Assembly: GCA_020062545.1 (NCBI GenBank)
Contig: JAGUWD010000007.1
Location: 248,001 to 312,000, forward strand
From: Thermodesulfovibrionales bacterium
GTDB taxonomy: Bacteria > Nitrospirota > Thermodesulfovibrionia > Thermodesulfovibrionales > Dissulfurispiraceae
Direction: 5' to 3'
DNA length: 64,000 bases
Shown: positions 33,703 through 41,741 of the stretch, in pieces
How positions within the stretch are numbered: the first letter of the stretch is position 1
Layout of the letters: each line of letters begins with the position of its first letter
The notes under the pieces: generated by a model
Told to the model about the DNA's origin: nothing
What the model saw: the letters and a program-made list of their open reading frames with translations, nothing else
Databases searched by the model: none
Program-made: the position numbers and the translations under genes

Positions 33703-33732
33703 TTGACAAAAAATAGGAGTAATTTGTATATT
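33703..33732 (+). promoter_or_regulatory. promoter of tRNA-Lys/tRNA-Glu operon
   Basis: TTGACA (33703-33708) and TATATT (33727-33732) with 18-bp spacing, about 46 bases before the first tRNA. Confidence 0.7.
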
Positions 33733-33748
33733 ATTTATTCTTATTTCC

Positions 33749-33773
33749 GCCAAAAAATCTTCGATTTTTTGGC
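33749..33773. other. perfect hairpin before tRNA-Lys
   Basis: GCCAAAAAATC-TTC-GATTTTTTGGC, 11-bp stem and 3-nt loop, five bases upstream of the mature tRNA. Would lie in the 5' leader of the precursor; no T tract follows, so not an obvious terminator. Confidence 0.7.
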
Positions 33774-33778
33774 ATTGC

Positions 33779-33851
33779 GGGCCGCTAGCTCAGTTGGTAG
33801 AGCAACGCCCTTTTAAGGCGTGGGTCGTTGGTTCGAATCCAACGCGGCTCA
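33779..33851 (+). tRNA. tRNA-Lys (anticodon TTT)
   Basis: Full cloverleaf: acceptor GGGCCGC with GCGGCTC plus discriminator A, D-arm GCTCAGTTGGTAGAGC, anticodon stem ACGCC/GGCGT with loop CTTTTAA (anticodon TTT), T-arm GTTGG-TTCGAAT-CCAAC. The CCA end is not encoded. Confidence 0.97.
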
Positions 33852-33852
33852 T

Positions 33853-33927
33853 GTCCCCATCGTCTAGCCCGGCCTAGGACATCGCCCTTTCAAGGCGGTA
33901 ACATGGGTTCGAATCCCATTGGGGACG
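33853..33927 (+). tRNA. tRNA-Glu (anticodon TTC)
   Basis: Acceptor GTCCCCA with TGGGGAC plus G, anticodon loop CTTTCAA (anticodon TTC) on a CGCC/GGCG stem, T-arm TGGG-TTCGAAT-CCCA. One base after tRNA-Lys, so both come from one transcript. CCA not encoded. Confidence 0.97.
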
Positions 33928-33942
33928 CTTGAAAAATAAAAA

Positions 33943-33970
33943 GGGCTTGCTCAAGCAAGCCCTACTTTGT
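33943..33970 (+). terminator. terminator after tRNA-Glu
   Basis: GGGCTTGC-TCAA-GCAAGCCC, perfect 8-bp stem followed by TACTTTGTTT. The remaining 145 bp to the next gene show no further feature that I can name. Confidence 0.7.
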
Positions 33971-34115
33971 TTCCCCTCAAGAGACTGCCCTTTTAAAATA
34001 TCCTACCTCTCCCCAAAAATTTATGTCTAAAATTATCATCGGATTTTTTTTGAATATCCTTTACACCTGAAGCATTTTCCTTATCCCTATCACTTGTTTT
34101 TGCTATAATCAGCAT

Positions 34116-35084
34116 ATGGATTTTTTAAATGTAATTTTTCCGATTTCGGGTGTAAAAACTAATATCTTTTTACCCCCGCTGGTAGCAATGTTTATTTCTT
34201 TTTTCACTTCAATGGGCGGTATCTCTGGTGCATTCCTTCTGCTTCCGTTTCAGATGAGTGTATTGAATTACACTGCTCCTTCGGTAAGCGGCACAAATCA
34301 TGTTTTTAATATTGTGGCAATACCGAGCGGAGTTTACCGCTACATCAGAGAAGGCCGTATGGCATGGCCTTTGACATGGGTGGTTGTTGCAGGTACACTG
34401 CCAGGTGTCTTCCTTGGATATTATGTGCGGGTGCTGTATCTTCCCGATCCAAAGGCCTTTAAATTCTTTGTCGGCTGCGTGCTGTTTTACATAGGCATCA
34501 GGCTTTTAAAGGAAATCATAGTAAAGTCGAAGAAGTCCTCTGCTGCAAAGACTCTGGAAGAAAAGTTCAAGGCAAGGACGAATGAGATAAGGCAGCAACA
34601 GGCTTCAACAATAGCAGCTGGTTTGCCTAAAGATGCAGTGGTAAAAACATTATCCGTATCATTGAAGAAAATAGAATATGAATTCTGGGGCGAGAGGTTC
34701 TCTTTCAATACCATCGGCATGTTCATCCTTGCCCTTGTGGTTGGGATCATTGGCGGTGCATATGGAATCGGCGGCGGTTCGATAATTGCGCCATTCTGCA
34801 TTGCGGTTTTTCATCTGCCTGTCTATACCATTGCAGGCGCTGCATTGATGGGGACTTTTATAACATCGGTTGCAGGCGCACTGTTTTTCAGCATTATTCC
34901 TGCAACCGGCAGTGTTTCAGCTATGCCTGACTGGCCTCTTGGAATACTGTTCGGAATAGGTGGATTCGTCGGGATGTATCTTGGTGCGAGGTTTCAGAAG
35001 TTTGTGCCGCAGAAATTTATAAAGTTGATGCTTGGCATTGTTATAGTCTTTCTTGCAATAAGATATATTGTTCAGTATTTCTAA
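34116..35084 (+). CDS. TSUP-family transporter (TauE/SafE)
   Basis: A 322-residue integral membrane protein with about eight helices in two repeats, each starting with the family's small-residue motif (FTSMGGISGAFLLLPFQM near 28 and VVGIIGGAYGIGGGSIIAPF near 210). TSUP proteins export sulfite, sulfoacetate or related anions. A cytosolic charged stretch separates the halves. It overlaps chrA by one base (TAATG), so the two form an operon of oxyanion exporters. Confidence 0.92.
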   Translation: MDFLNVIFPISGVKTNIFLPPLVAMFISFFTSMGGISGAFLLLPFQMSVLNYTAPSVSGTNHVFNIVAIPSGVYRYIREGRMAWPLTWVVVAGTLPGVFLGYYVRVLYLPDPKAFKFFVGCVLFYIGIRLLKEIIVKSKKSSAAKTLEEKFKARTNEIRQQQASTIAAGLPKDAVVKTLSVSLKKIEYEFWGERFSFNTIGMFILALVVGIIGGAYGIGGGSIIAPFCIAVFHLPVYTIAGAALMGTFITSVAGALFFSIIPATGSVSAMPDWPLGILFGIGGFVGMYLGARFQKFVPQKFIKLMLGIVIVFLAIRYIVQYF

Positions 35085-36241
35085 TGGATAAACGGCCTAC
35101 AATCATTCAGTTGTTCCTTTCTTTTCTGAGGCTCGGCATTACAGCCTTTGGTGGCCCTGCAATGGTTCAATACATAAAGGAACTTTCTGTAAAACGCAAT
35201 AAATGGATGGATGAAGAGACATTTAAGGAAGGTATCGCCCTCTGTCAATCCATACCCGGTGCAACTGCTATACAGATGGCGGCTTATGTTGGATTGAGAA
35301 CGAAAGGGATAACAGGTGCATTATTATCGTATATTGGATTTGGGCTGCCTGCATTTATTCTGATGCTGATACTGTCAGCGTTATACGAGAGATCCCATAA
35401 CATCTCACAGATTATTTCGTTGTTCAATGGTCTTCAGGTTATTGTTGTTGCCCTCATCGCAAACGCATTGCATTCTTTTGGCAAGGGGATATTGAGGAGT
35501 TACAAAGAGATTTTTATATTTGCCGTGGCAGCTTTCCTTTTCTGGTCGGGCATAAGCCCCTTTATGGTTATTATAGGTGCTGCCCTGACAGGTATCGTCT
35601 TTTTCAGAGGTGTCAGCTTTACAATCTCTTCATCTCATGGCAAGCAAAGGAACCGATGGATGTTTAAGCAAATTGCGCTGCTATTTTTAATCCTGCTGGC
35701 AGGACTCTTGTTACTTTATGTTGCAGATATAAAGCTCTTTAGATTGGCAGTCATGATGCTCAGGATAGACCTTTTTGCATTCGGAGGCGGTTTTGCATCT
35801 GTGCCATTGATGCTTCATGAGTTTGTAAATGTGAAGGGGTGGATGGACTATAAAACATTCATGGATGGGATTGCATTAGGTCAGATCACCCCCGGTCCTA
35901 TTGTCATCACTGCTACCTTTGTTGGGTATTTGTTATATGGCCTGTTGGGTTCTATAGTGGCAACCATAGCAATATTTACACCTTCCTTCTTAATACTGAT
36001 TGTTGTCACACCTTTCTTTGACAGACTAAAGACATCCGCGTATTTTTTAATGGCAACAAAGGGAATACTTGCATCCTTTGCAGGACTCCTATTTTATGTG
36101 ACTTTAAAATTTGCATTGGCTGTGCCCTGGGATATTGTCAGGCTATTGTTAGGACTTGGTGCATTAATTGCACTGGCTAAAAGGGTTGATGTTCTTTATG
36201 TGGTACTCATAGGAGCTGCCATTTCGATAGTCGTGCTTTAA
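35084..36241 (+). CDS. chrA: chromate transporter, long-chain CHR family
   Basis: A 385-residue two-domain ChrA that expels chromate. Each half has the CHR signature: LGITAFGGPAMVQYIK...QSIPGATAIQMAAYVG in the first and IDLFAFGGGFASVPLML...GQITPGPIVITATFVGY in the second. About ten to twelve helices. Cotranscribed with the TSUP gene. The matching regulator-like ChrB is 22 kb away at 58373 rather than adjacent, which is unusual. Confidence 0.94.
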   Translation: MDKRPTIIQLFLSFLRLGITAFGGPAMVQYIKELSVKRNKWMDEETFKEGIALCQSIPGATAIQMAAYVGLRTKGITGALLSYIGFGLPAFILMLILSALYERSHNISQIISLFNGLQVIVVALIANALHSFGKGILRSYKEIFIFAVAAFLFWSGISPFMVIIGAALTGIVFFRGVSFTISSSHGKQRNRWMFKQIALLFLILLAGLLLLYVADIKLFRLAVMMLRIDLFAFGGGFASVPLMLHEFVNVKGWMDYKTFMDGIALGQITPGPIVITATFVGYLLYGLLGSIVATIAIFTPSFLILIVVTPFFDRLKTSAYFLMATKGILASFAGLLFYVTLKFALAVPWDIVRLLLGLGALIALAKRVDVLYVVLIGAAISIVVL

Positions 36242-36303
36242 GTAGTGGATATTATTATGAACGGAGTATTAGAATAAAAAAGTTTTAAATGAGGAGGAAA
36301 GGT

Positions 36304-36993
36304 ATGGTTTTCAATACTTGTAAAAAGTTTATTCAGATAACTGTCTTATTGTTTTTTGTTGCAGCAATTATTGCATCTGCAAAAGAGCTATATGCAGATG
36401 AACTTAATATTGATAAGTTAATAATGGATATCCAGGACAATGACTGGTATAGCCGTTTGCCGTTATACGGGGGTGCAGAGGGCATAAAGAATGACAGGCT
36501 GACAGACGCCCTTATCGGTATGGTAGAAAACAAGATGCTGAACTGGAGATACAGGATAAGGGCAATCCAGCTTCTTGGCGAGAGCAAAAAGGACAAGGCA
36601 CTCAATTTCCTCGGGCGGATACTAAGCGACCCGTTCCTTAACCATGACTGCCCTGCCATAAAGTGGAATGCGGTCACTGCCCTCGGCAATTTTACTAAAG
36701 ACCAGAAGGCAGCCGATATACTCCTCGATGCATCGAAGTTTGAGGACAACCCGGTGGTCAGAGAGGCCATTGTCAAAACCATGGGAAGGGTTGGCAGTTC
36801 AAAGGCTGTACCGTTCTTGATTTCTATCCTAAACGATAAGAGTTTTGCGATAAAGTTCAGTGCTATAAATGCCCTTGCAGAAATCGGAGACCCGCAGGCA
36901 TTCCCCTATCTAAAAAATATTGTGGAGAATGAAAACGATCCTCTCATAAAGAATGAAGCCATTACAGCTCTCGAGAGGTTCTCCAGGGGATAA
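36304..36993 (+). CDS. exported HEAT-repeat protein
   Basis: A 229-residue secreted protein: signal peptide about 1-28 (FIQITVLLFFVAAIIASAKELYA) and then five HEAT-like repeats with the A-V/I-x-A-L-G-x-I-x-D pattern. AGGAGG is eight bases before ATG 36304; the ATG at 36289 overlaps that site and is not used. A central SDPFLNHDCPAIKWNAVTALGNF is nearly repeated in the next gene, so the two are tandem paralogues. Likely a periplasmic scaffold. Confidence 0.85.
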   Translation: MVFNTCKKFIQITVLLFFVAAIIASAKELYADELNIDKLIMDIQDNDWYSRLPLYGGAEGIKNDRLTDALIGMVENKMLNWRYRIRAIQLLGESKKDKALNFLGRILSDPFLNHDCPAIKWNAVTALGNFTKDQKAADILLDASKFEDNPVVREAIVKTMGRVGSSKAVPFLISILNDKSFAIKFSAINALAEIGDPQAFPYLKNIVENENDPLIKNEAITALERFSRG

Positions 36994-36999
36994 ATCACT

Positions 37000-37707
37000 G
37001 TGCTTTACTACCAGAAGTCAAAAGATAGAAGACAGAAGCCAGACAGTTTATCCTTTGTGTTCTGTATTCTGTGTTCCGCGTTCTGTTTTCTGGTCGTCTC
37101 TCAAGGTCATGCGGCGCCTCATGATATCGATAAATTACTGGTAAAGCTCCGGCATGATGACCCTAAAATCCGTTTGTCAGCAATGGAACAATTGGGCAGG
37201 ATTGGAGATGATGATTCTGTGAGGGCACTCATGAGCGTCATCGAAAATCAAGGTGAGGATTGGAAGATTCAGATTAGAGCAGTAAAGCTGCTGGCTGAAA
37301 TTAAAAATCCCAGGGCAGTAGACTTATTAATAAAAGTATTGGATGACCCGTTCTTTACCTATGACTGTCCTGCATTGAAATGGAATGCTGCCCTTGCCCT
37401 TGGTAATTTCAAAAACTATTCAAAGGTGGTGGATGTGCTGATAGATGCATTAACAGATAAGACATTATATGTGCGGGAGGCAGCAATACAGTCCCTCGGC
37501 GAGATTGGCAATAGAAAGGCCGTGCCATATTTGATTTCTGCATTAAACGCTAAGAGCTTTGCAATCAGGATAAGTGCGATAATGGCGCTTGGGAAAATCG
37601 GGGATGGGGCAGCGATCCCCTTTGTAAAGCGGGTTTTGGATAATGATACAGATCCACACATAAGGGATGAGGCTGTGAAGGCATTGAGAAGATTAAATGC
37701 GAATTAG
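37000..37707 (+). CDS. exported HEAT-repeat protein with repeat-derived signal peptide
   Basis: A 235-residue paralogue of the preceding gene (shared DDPFFTYDCPALKWNAALALGNF core) with five to six HEAT repeats. GTG start at 37000. The first 35 residues form a signal peptide: a basic n-region (KSKDRRQK), a hydrophobic stretch FVFCILCSAFCFLVV and a GHAA cleavage site. This whole segment is encoded by a two-armed word repeat (37011-37093), quite unlike the signal peptide of its sister gene. Confidence 0.82.
   Translation: MLYYQKSKDRRQKPDSLSFVFCILCSAFCFLVVSQGHAAPHDIDKLLVKLRHDDPKIRLSAMEQLGRIGDDDSVRALMSVIENQGEDWKIQIRAVKLLAEIKNPRAVDLLIKVLDDPFFTYDCPALKWNAALALGNFKNYSKVVDVLIDALTDKTLYVREAAIQSLGEIGNRKAVPYLISALNAKSFAIRISAIMALGKIGDGAAIPFVKRVLDNDTDPHIRDEAVKALRRLNAN
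37011..37093 (+). repeat. word-repeat palindromic element encoding a signal peptide
   Basis: Left arm CCAGAAGTCAAAAGATAGAA and AGACAGAAG-type copies (37011-37046); right arm TTCTGTATTCTGTGTTCCGC and TTCTGTTTTCTGG copies (37059-37093). The purine-rich arm reads as Lys/Arg codons and the pyrimidine-rich arm as Phe/Cys/Leu codons. Confidence 0.85.
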
Positions 37708-37731
37708 GATTTAGCAGCAAGGAGGTTTTAA

Positions 37732-38958
37732 ATGGCACATCCAAAGGTTCTTGTATTCGTGCTTGCAGGAGGCAAAGGTGAAAGGCTTTTCCCGCTGACG
37801 GCATTCCGTTCTAAACCTTCGGTTCCATTTGGTGGAAGGTACAGGATAGTTGATTTTGTCCTGAGCAATTTTATTAATTCACATATTTATTCTATTTATC
37901 TGCTTGTTCAGTACAAATCCCAGTCTCTCATTGAGCATGTAAGGCAGAACTGGGTTTTATCTCCTGTTATTAAGGATCATTTTGTCACGGTTGTGCCTCC
38001 GCAGATGCGCATGGGTCCGGAGTGGTTTCAGGGTACTGCCGATGCTGTCTTTCAGAACATAAATCTCATACAGCAGCACAACCCGGAACTCGTCATAGTC
38101 TTTGGTGCAGACCACATTTACAGAATGGATATCCGACAAATGATAGATTTCCATCTTGAAAATGATGCCTTTGTAACTGTTGCGGCAAGGCCTGTATCTG
38201 TTGAGCAGGCATCTGCATTCGGAGTTATTCAGACTAATAGTGAGAGGCGAATTGTCGGATTCCAGGAAAAACCAAAAAAGCCTACACCGATGCCGGATGA
38301 TCCGAGCCGTGCTTATGTCTCCATGGGGAATTACATATTTAACAGGGACGTGCTTTTAGATGCACTGGCAAGGGCTCAGAGGAAAAAGCAACATGATTTC
38401 GGGGCACATGTTATACCCGGCCTTGTGGATACAGAAAAGGTATTTGCGTATGACTTTGCCACAAATATTATTCCCGGGACAATGAAGTGTGAAGAAAGGG
38501 GATATTGGCGTGATGTGGGAACTATATCCACATATTTTGATGCCCATATGGACATGCTGGGCGACTGCCCATTGTTTGAACTTGGCAATAGATTGTGGCC
38601 TATACATCCGTCGGGCTATGAAGGTCCTTCAGCAAAGATATTGAGGGGAGACATAAGAAACAGCATAATCGGCGAAGGTACTGTTATCCGCAAGGCCAAA
38701 ATACGAAATTCGGTTATCAGGAGCGGGGTTGTAATCGAAGACAATGTCAGCGTAGAAGATTGCATAATCATGGACCAGACGGTTCTTAAAAAGGGATGCA
38801 GTCTCAGGAGGGTGATTGTGGATAAGTTAAATGTAATAAATGAAGGGGAGCAAATTGGCTTTGACCCTGACAAAGACCGTTTTCGCTGCCATATAGACCC
38901 ATCAGGAATAGCGATAATTCCAAGGGGCGGCAGGCTGATGAGAAAATCTAAGGAATAA
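37732..38958 (+). CDS. glgC: glucose-1-phosphate adenylyltransferase
   Basis: A 408-residue enzyme making ADP-glucose from glucose 1-phosphate and ATP. The nucleotidyltransferase core has VLAGGKGERLFPLT (about 11-24), FGADHIYRMD and FQEKPKKP; the C-terminal left-handed beta helix (about 290-390) carries hexapeptide repeats. In this neighbourhood ADP-glucose would feed TreT and GpgS as well as glycogen; no glgA or glgB is in the window. AAGGAGG precedes ATG. Confidence 0.96.
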   Translation: MAHPKVLVFVLAGGKGERLFPLTAFRSKPSVPFGGRYRIVDFVLSNFINSHIYSIYLLVQYKSQSLIEHVRQNWVLSPVIKDHFVTVVPPQMRMGPEWFQGTADAVFQNINLIQQHNPELVIVFGADHIYRMDIRQMIDFHLENDAFVTVAARPVSVEQASAFGVIQTNSERRIVGFQEKPKKPTPMPDDPSRAYVSMGNYIFNRDVLLDALARAQRKKQHDFGAHVIPGLVDTEKVFAYDFATNIIPGTMKCEERGYWRDVGTISTYFDAHMDMLGDCPLFELGNRLWPIHPSGYEGPSAKILRGDIRNSIIGEGTVIRKAKIRNSVIRSGVVIEDNVSVEDCIIMDQTVLKKGCSLRRVIVDKLNVINEGEQIGFDPDKDRFRCHIDPSGIAIIPRGGRLMRKSKE

Positions 38959-38970
38959 ATAATTTCAGAA

Positions 38971-39792
38971 TCAAAGGGCTTTTATATTTGATACAAATTT
39001 TAAAATAGCTTTATTCCAGCCATCCGGTCCGATGCCATCAGCTTTTATCAAATTGGGCATGTCTATTTTGTGGTTATAACTTCCATCCGGCTTCTGAACG
39101 ATTATCGGATAATCGACTTTTTCAAGCATCGGTATATCATTGGGACTGTCGCCAATGGCAATGGTCAAGATTTCGCCTAATTTTTTTTTGTATATATCGA
39201 TTAAAATGGACACCGCCTTTCCCTTGTCGCTGTCTCCGAGGATATGGAAAAATCTTCCCTGAGTATAATTGAATCCTTTTGAGATGATGGCTTCTAAAAG
39301 TTTTTGCTCATCTCTTTCACTGCCATTAAAAATAAATGGCTCATCAAAATCTCTTTCTTTTGCCATACTTGCCTCATCAAGGCTCATATTTGCTATTTCT
39401 GCAAGCTCTTCTACCGTCATATCCCCGAAACCTTTCACATTAAAACCCTCATTTTGTAACTCTTTTATCGCATCTCTTAGATCAGAATATCTTGCACCAA
39501 GCCTGATAACATGATAATCGCCATTTTCCTCAGATTTGAAATTTGAAATTTGAAATTTGAAATACTCCATGGGTATATATATCCCTCCACCGTTCTCCGA
39601 TATGAAGGGGTGATGGTTGCCGAGTTTCCTCCTGTAATACTCTATCTCCTTTCTTGTCTTGCTTGAACAGATTACGAGGGGGATATTTTTTTCTTTCAGC
39701 AATGTAAGTGCAGGCAATGCCTTTTCAAAAGAGTAGGTGTAATGGTCAAGGAGTGTACCGTCAAGGTCTGTGAAGATAATGAGTCTTTTCAT
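38971..39792 (-). CDS. mpgP: mannosyl/glucosyl-3-phosphoglycerate phosphatase
   Basis: A 273-residue HAD phosphatase of the MpgP type (Cof-like, subclass IIB): FTDLDGTLLDHYTYSFEKA with the nucleophile Asp, SSKTRKEIEYYRRKLG, and GDSPNDIPMLEKVDYPIIV. Known MpgP enzymes dephosphorylate mannosyl- and glucosyl-3-phosphoglycerate. With GpgS nearby it should complete glucosylglycerate synthesis. A short FKFQISNFKSE insertion around residues 77-87 is encoded by a 7-bp tandem repeat. Overlaps gckA by four bases. Confidence 0.92.
   Translation of the reverse strand: MKRLIIFTDLDGTLLDHYTYSFEKALPALTLLKEKNIPLVICSSKTRKEIEYYRRKLGNHHPFISENGGGIYIPMEYFKFQISNFKSEENGDYHVIRLGARYSDLRDAIKELQNEGFNVKGFGDMTVEELAEIANMSLDEASMAKERDFDEPFIFNGSERDEQKLLEAIISKGFNYTQGRFFHILGDSDKGKAVSILIDIYKKKLGEILTIAIGDSPNDIPMLEKVDYPIIVQKPDGSYNHKIDMPNLIKADGIGPDGWNKAILKFVSNIKAL
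39534..39561. repeat. four perfect tandem copies of ATTTGAA inside mpgP
   Basis: A 7-bp unit repeated four times, followed by ATAC. Located between conserved MpgP segments. Because 28 is not a multiple of three, changes in copy number would shift the frame, so it is a candidate phase-variable site. Confidence 0.9.
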
Positions 39793-41132
39793 TCTATCAC
39801 CATTATCTGAATATCCATGACGTTCGTTCCAGTCGGCCCTGTAATAAAGAGCCCGCCGATCTTCTTGAAGAAATTATAAGAATCATTGTTGTTCAGATAT
39901 TCCTCTGGATTTAATCCGATTGCCCTTGCCCTTTTGATCGTTTCTCCGTCCACAATTGCCCCTGCTGCATCTGTTGGCCCATCTGTTCCGTCAGTCCCTG
40001 CAGAAAGAAGGGTCATGCCTTCTATCCCCTCAATCTCCATTGCAAATGATAAGGCGAGTTCCATATTTCTCCCTCCTTTACCATTTCTTTTGACGGTTAC
40101 CGTTGTCTCACCTCCTGAAATTAAACAGTTTAAACGGTTTGAATCTGAGCGTTTTGATCGGGCAATATCTGCAAGCCATTTTCCAACCTCTCTTGCCTCA
40201 CCTGTAACTTCAGACGATATTATCTCTGTTTTTAAACCGAGAGATTCTGCCTTTATTTTTGCAGCTTTCAATGCTTTTTTGTTGCTGCCGATGATAATGT
40301 TCTCCACATTATCAAAAATCGTGTTTTCCTCTTTTGGCGTCTCAGGTATTAGACCTTTTGCTCCTTTCTCAAGAACCTCAATTATGCTTTTTGGCGCTTT
40401 ATCAATCAATCTATATTTTTCTAAAACCTTTAAGGCATCATTAAAGGTTGTTCTATCAGGTGCTGTAGGTCCTGATGCAATGACATCTAGCCTATCTCCT
40501 ATTACATCAGAAAGTATAAGTGAGATTATTCTTGCAGGATATGCAATCTCTGCAAGCCTTCCTCCTTTTACTTTTGATATATGCTTCCTTACTGTATTGA
40601 GTTCATTTATATCTGCACCTGTTTTAAGAAGCAACTCTGTAATCTCCTGTTTTTCAGCAAGTGATATGCCTTCGTATGGAGATACAAGGAGTGCGGAACC
40701 TCCGCCCGAAACAAGGCACACTACAAGGGTATTTTCATCTGCATTTTTCAGGATTTTTATTATCTCTTCTGTGCTTCTTAATCCGCTTTCATCCGGCACC
40801 GGGTGACCGGCCTCGAATATAGTGCAATAGTGCAGAAGAGCGGTAGAGCGATCACTGTTTACTGCTGCACTGTCGTACTGTCGCACTGTTATGTATCCAT
40901 ATTTTGTAATCAAAATCCCAGTGTCAATCAAATCTCCAAGTTCTTCTTCTACTGCTCTTGCCATGCTGCATGCTGCTTTACCGAAGCCTACGACGATGAG
41001 CCTTTTGAAGTTACCGTTTTGATAAACAGAACGGATTTTGTTTGTATAAAGCCTTACCGCATTATAAGGGTCAACAGCCTTCAATGCAGCATAAAATATT
41101 TCAGCAACTAATTTTTTTAGATTTTGTTCCAT
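39789..41132 (-). CDS. gckA: glycerate 2-kinase (MOFRL family)
   Basis: A 447-residue kinase of the class making 2-phosphoglycerate from D-glycerate. Motifs: VGFGKAACSMARAVEE (about 49), EAGHPVPDESG (about 110), LVSGGGSALL, the hinge SGPTAPDRTTF and the MOFRL C-domain LISGGETTVTV and SAGTDGTDGPTDAAGA. About 25 extra residues (81-104) come from a word repeat. Next to mpgP it may recycle or supply glycerate linked to glucosylglycerate metabolism. Confidence 0.93.
   Translation of the reverse strand: MEQNLKKLVAEIFYAALKAVDPYNAVRLYTNKIRSVYQNGNFKRLIVVGFGKAACSMARAVEEELGDLIDTGILITKYGYITVRQYDSAAVNSDRSTALLHYCTIFEAGHPVPDESGLRSTEEIIKILKNADENTLVVCLVSGGGSALLVSPYEGISLAEKQEITELLLKTGADINELNTVRKHISKVKGGRLAEIAYPARIISLILSDVIGDRLDVIASGPTAPDRTTFNDALKVLEKYRLIDKAPKSIIEVLEKGAKGLIPETPKEENTIFDNVENIIIGSNKKALKAAKIKAESLGLKTEIISSEVTGEAREVGKWLADIARSKRSDSNRLNCLISGGETTVTVKRNGKGGRNMELALSFAMEIEGIEGMTLLSAGTDGTDGPTDAAGAIVDGETIKRARAIGLNPEEYLNNNDSYNFFKKIGGLFITGPTGTNVMDIQIMVIE
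40821..40890. repeat. word-repeat palindromic element inside gckA
   Basis: AGTGCAATAGTGCAGAAGAG-type copies (40821-40850) face CACTGTTTACTGCTGCACTG and GTACTGTCGCACTG copies (40853-40890). In frame, between KYGY and the conserved EAGHPVPDE motif. Confidence 0.8.
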
Positions 41133-41220
41133 ATTTTATTATACTTCTGGAAGGCGGAATTAAGCCATCTTTAACCCTTTTAGGGTTGCATTATATGTTC
41201 TTTTATGGTAAAAATAGACT

Positions 41221-41640
41221 ATGAATTGTGGGAAGAGATATATCTTTACATTCTTATTCCTCTTCTATTTCCTCCTTTATGTTGTCTCTCCACTCTGTTA
41301 TGCCGAAGACAGAATAAGCAAAGACAGCACAATCACGCATGCCGCAAAGCACAATACAAAAAACATCCGTGTTATATGGGAATTAATCCTCTCAAAGCTC
41401 TCCCAGAAGGAAGATACGGAAGACAGCAGTTCCGGTGTGCATTTTTTCATAAAGAAGGCCAGGGCTGTATTAAGCTCAAATAACACCGCAAAGGCAGCTC
41501 AATCGGAATCCGAGGTGCCTCCTCTCAATGACTATTTCCAGCGAATAGAATCTGTAACCTTTTCTGCTGAGTTTACAGATGCCGACCCTCAACAAGGTTT
41601 TTATTCATCATTCTCTGGCCTTTCACCGCCTCGTGTTTAA
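41221..41640 (+). CDS. hypothetical exported protein
   Basis: A 139-residue open frame with a convincing signal peptide (MNCGKRYIFTFLFLFYFLLYVVSPLCYA) and a hydrophilic, low-complexity mature part rich in Ser, Lys and Gln, ending SGLSPPRV. No motif recognised and no strong ribosome site. It precedes gpgS by about 100 bases. Could be a small periplasmic protein or a decaying gene. Confidence 0.55.
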   Translation: MNCGKRYIFTFLFLFYFLLYVVSPLCYAEDRISKDSTITHAAKHNTKNIRVIWELILSKLSQKEDTEDSSSGVHFFIKKARAVLSSNNTAKAAQSESEVPPLNDYFQRIESVTFSAEFTDADPQQGFYSSFSGLSPPRV

Positions 41641-41741
41641 TTTGTGATAGGTTTTACGAAAAGACTTCCTTGTTTTAGAAAGGAACGTCGTGTATCTTTA
41701 GTCGTAATAACTGTCCCGATTATCTATCATGGAGGTGTAAA

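Noticed and set aside
39534-39561. CRISPR-like regular repeat
   Set aside because: Seven-base units in direct tandem without spacers; a simple repeat, not a CRISPR array.
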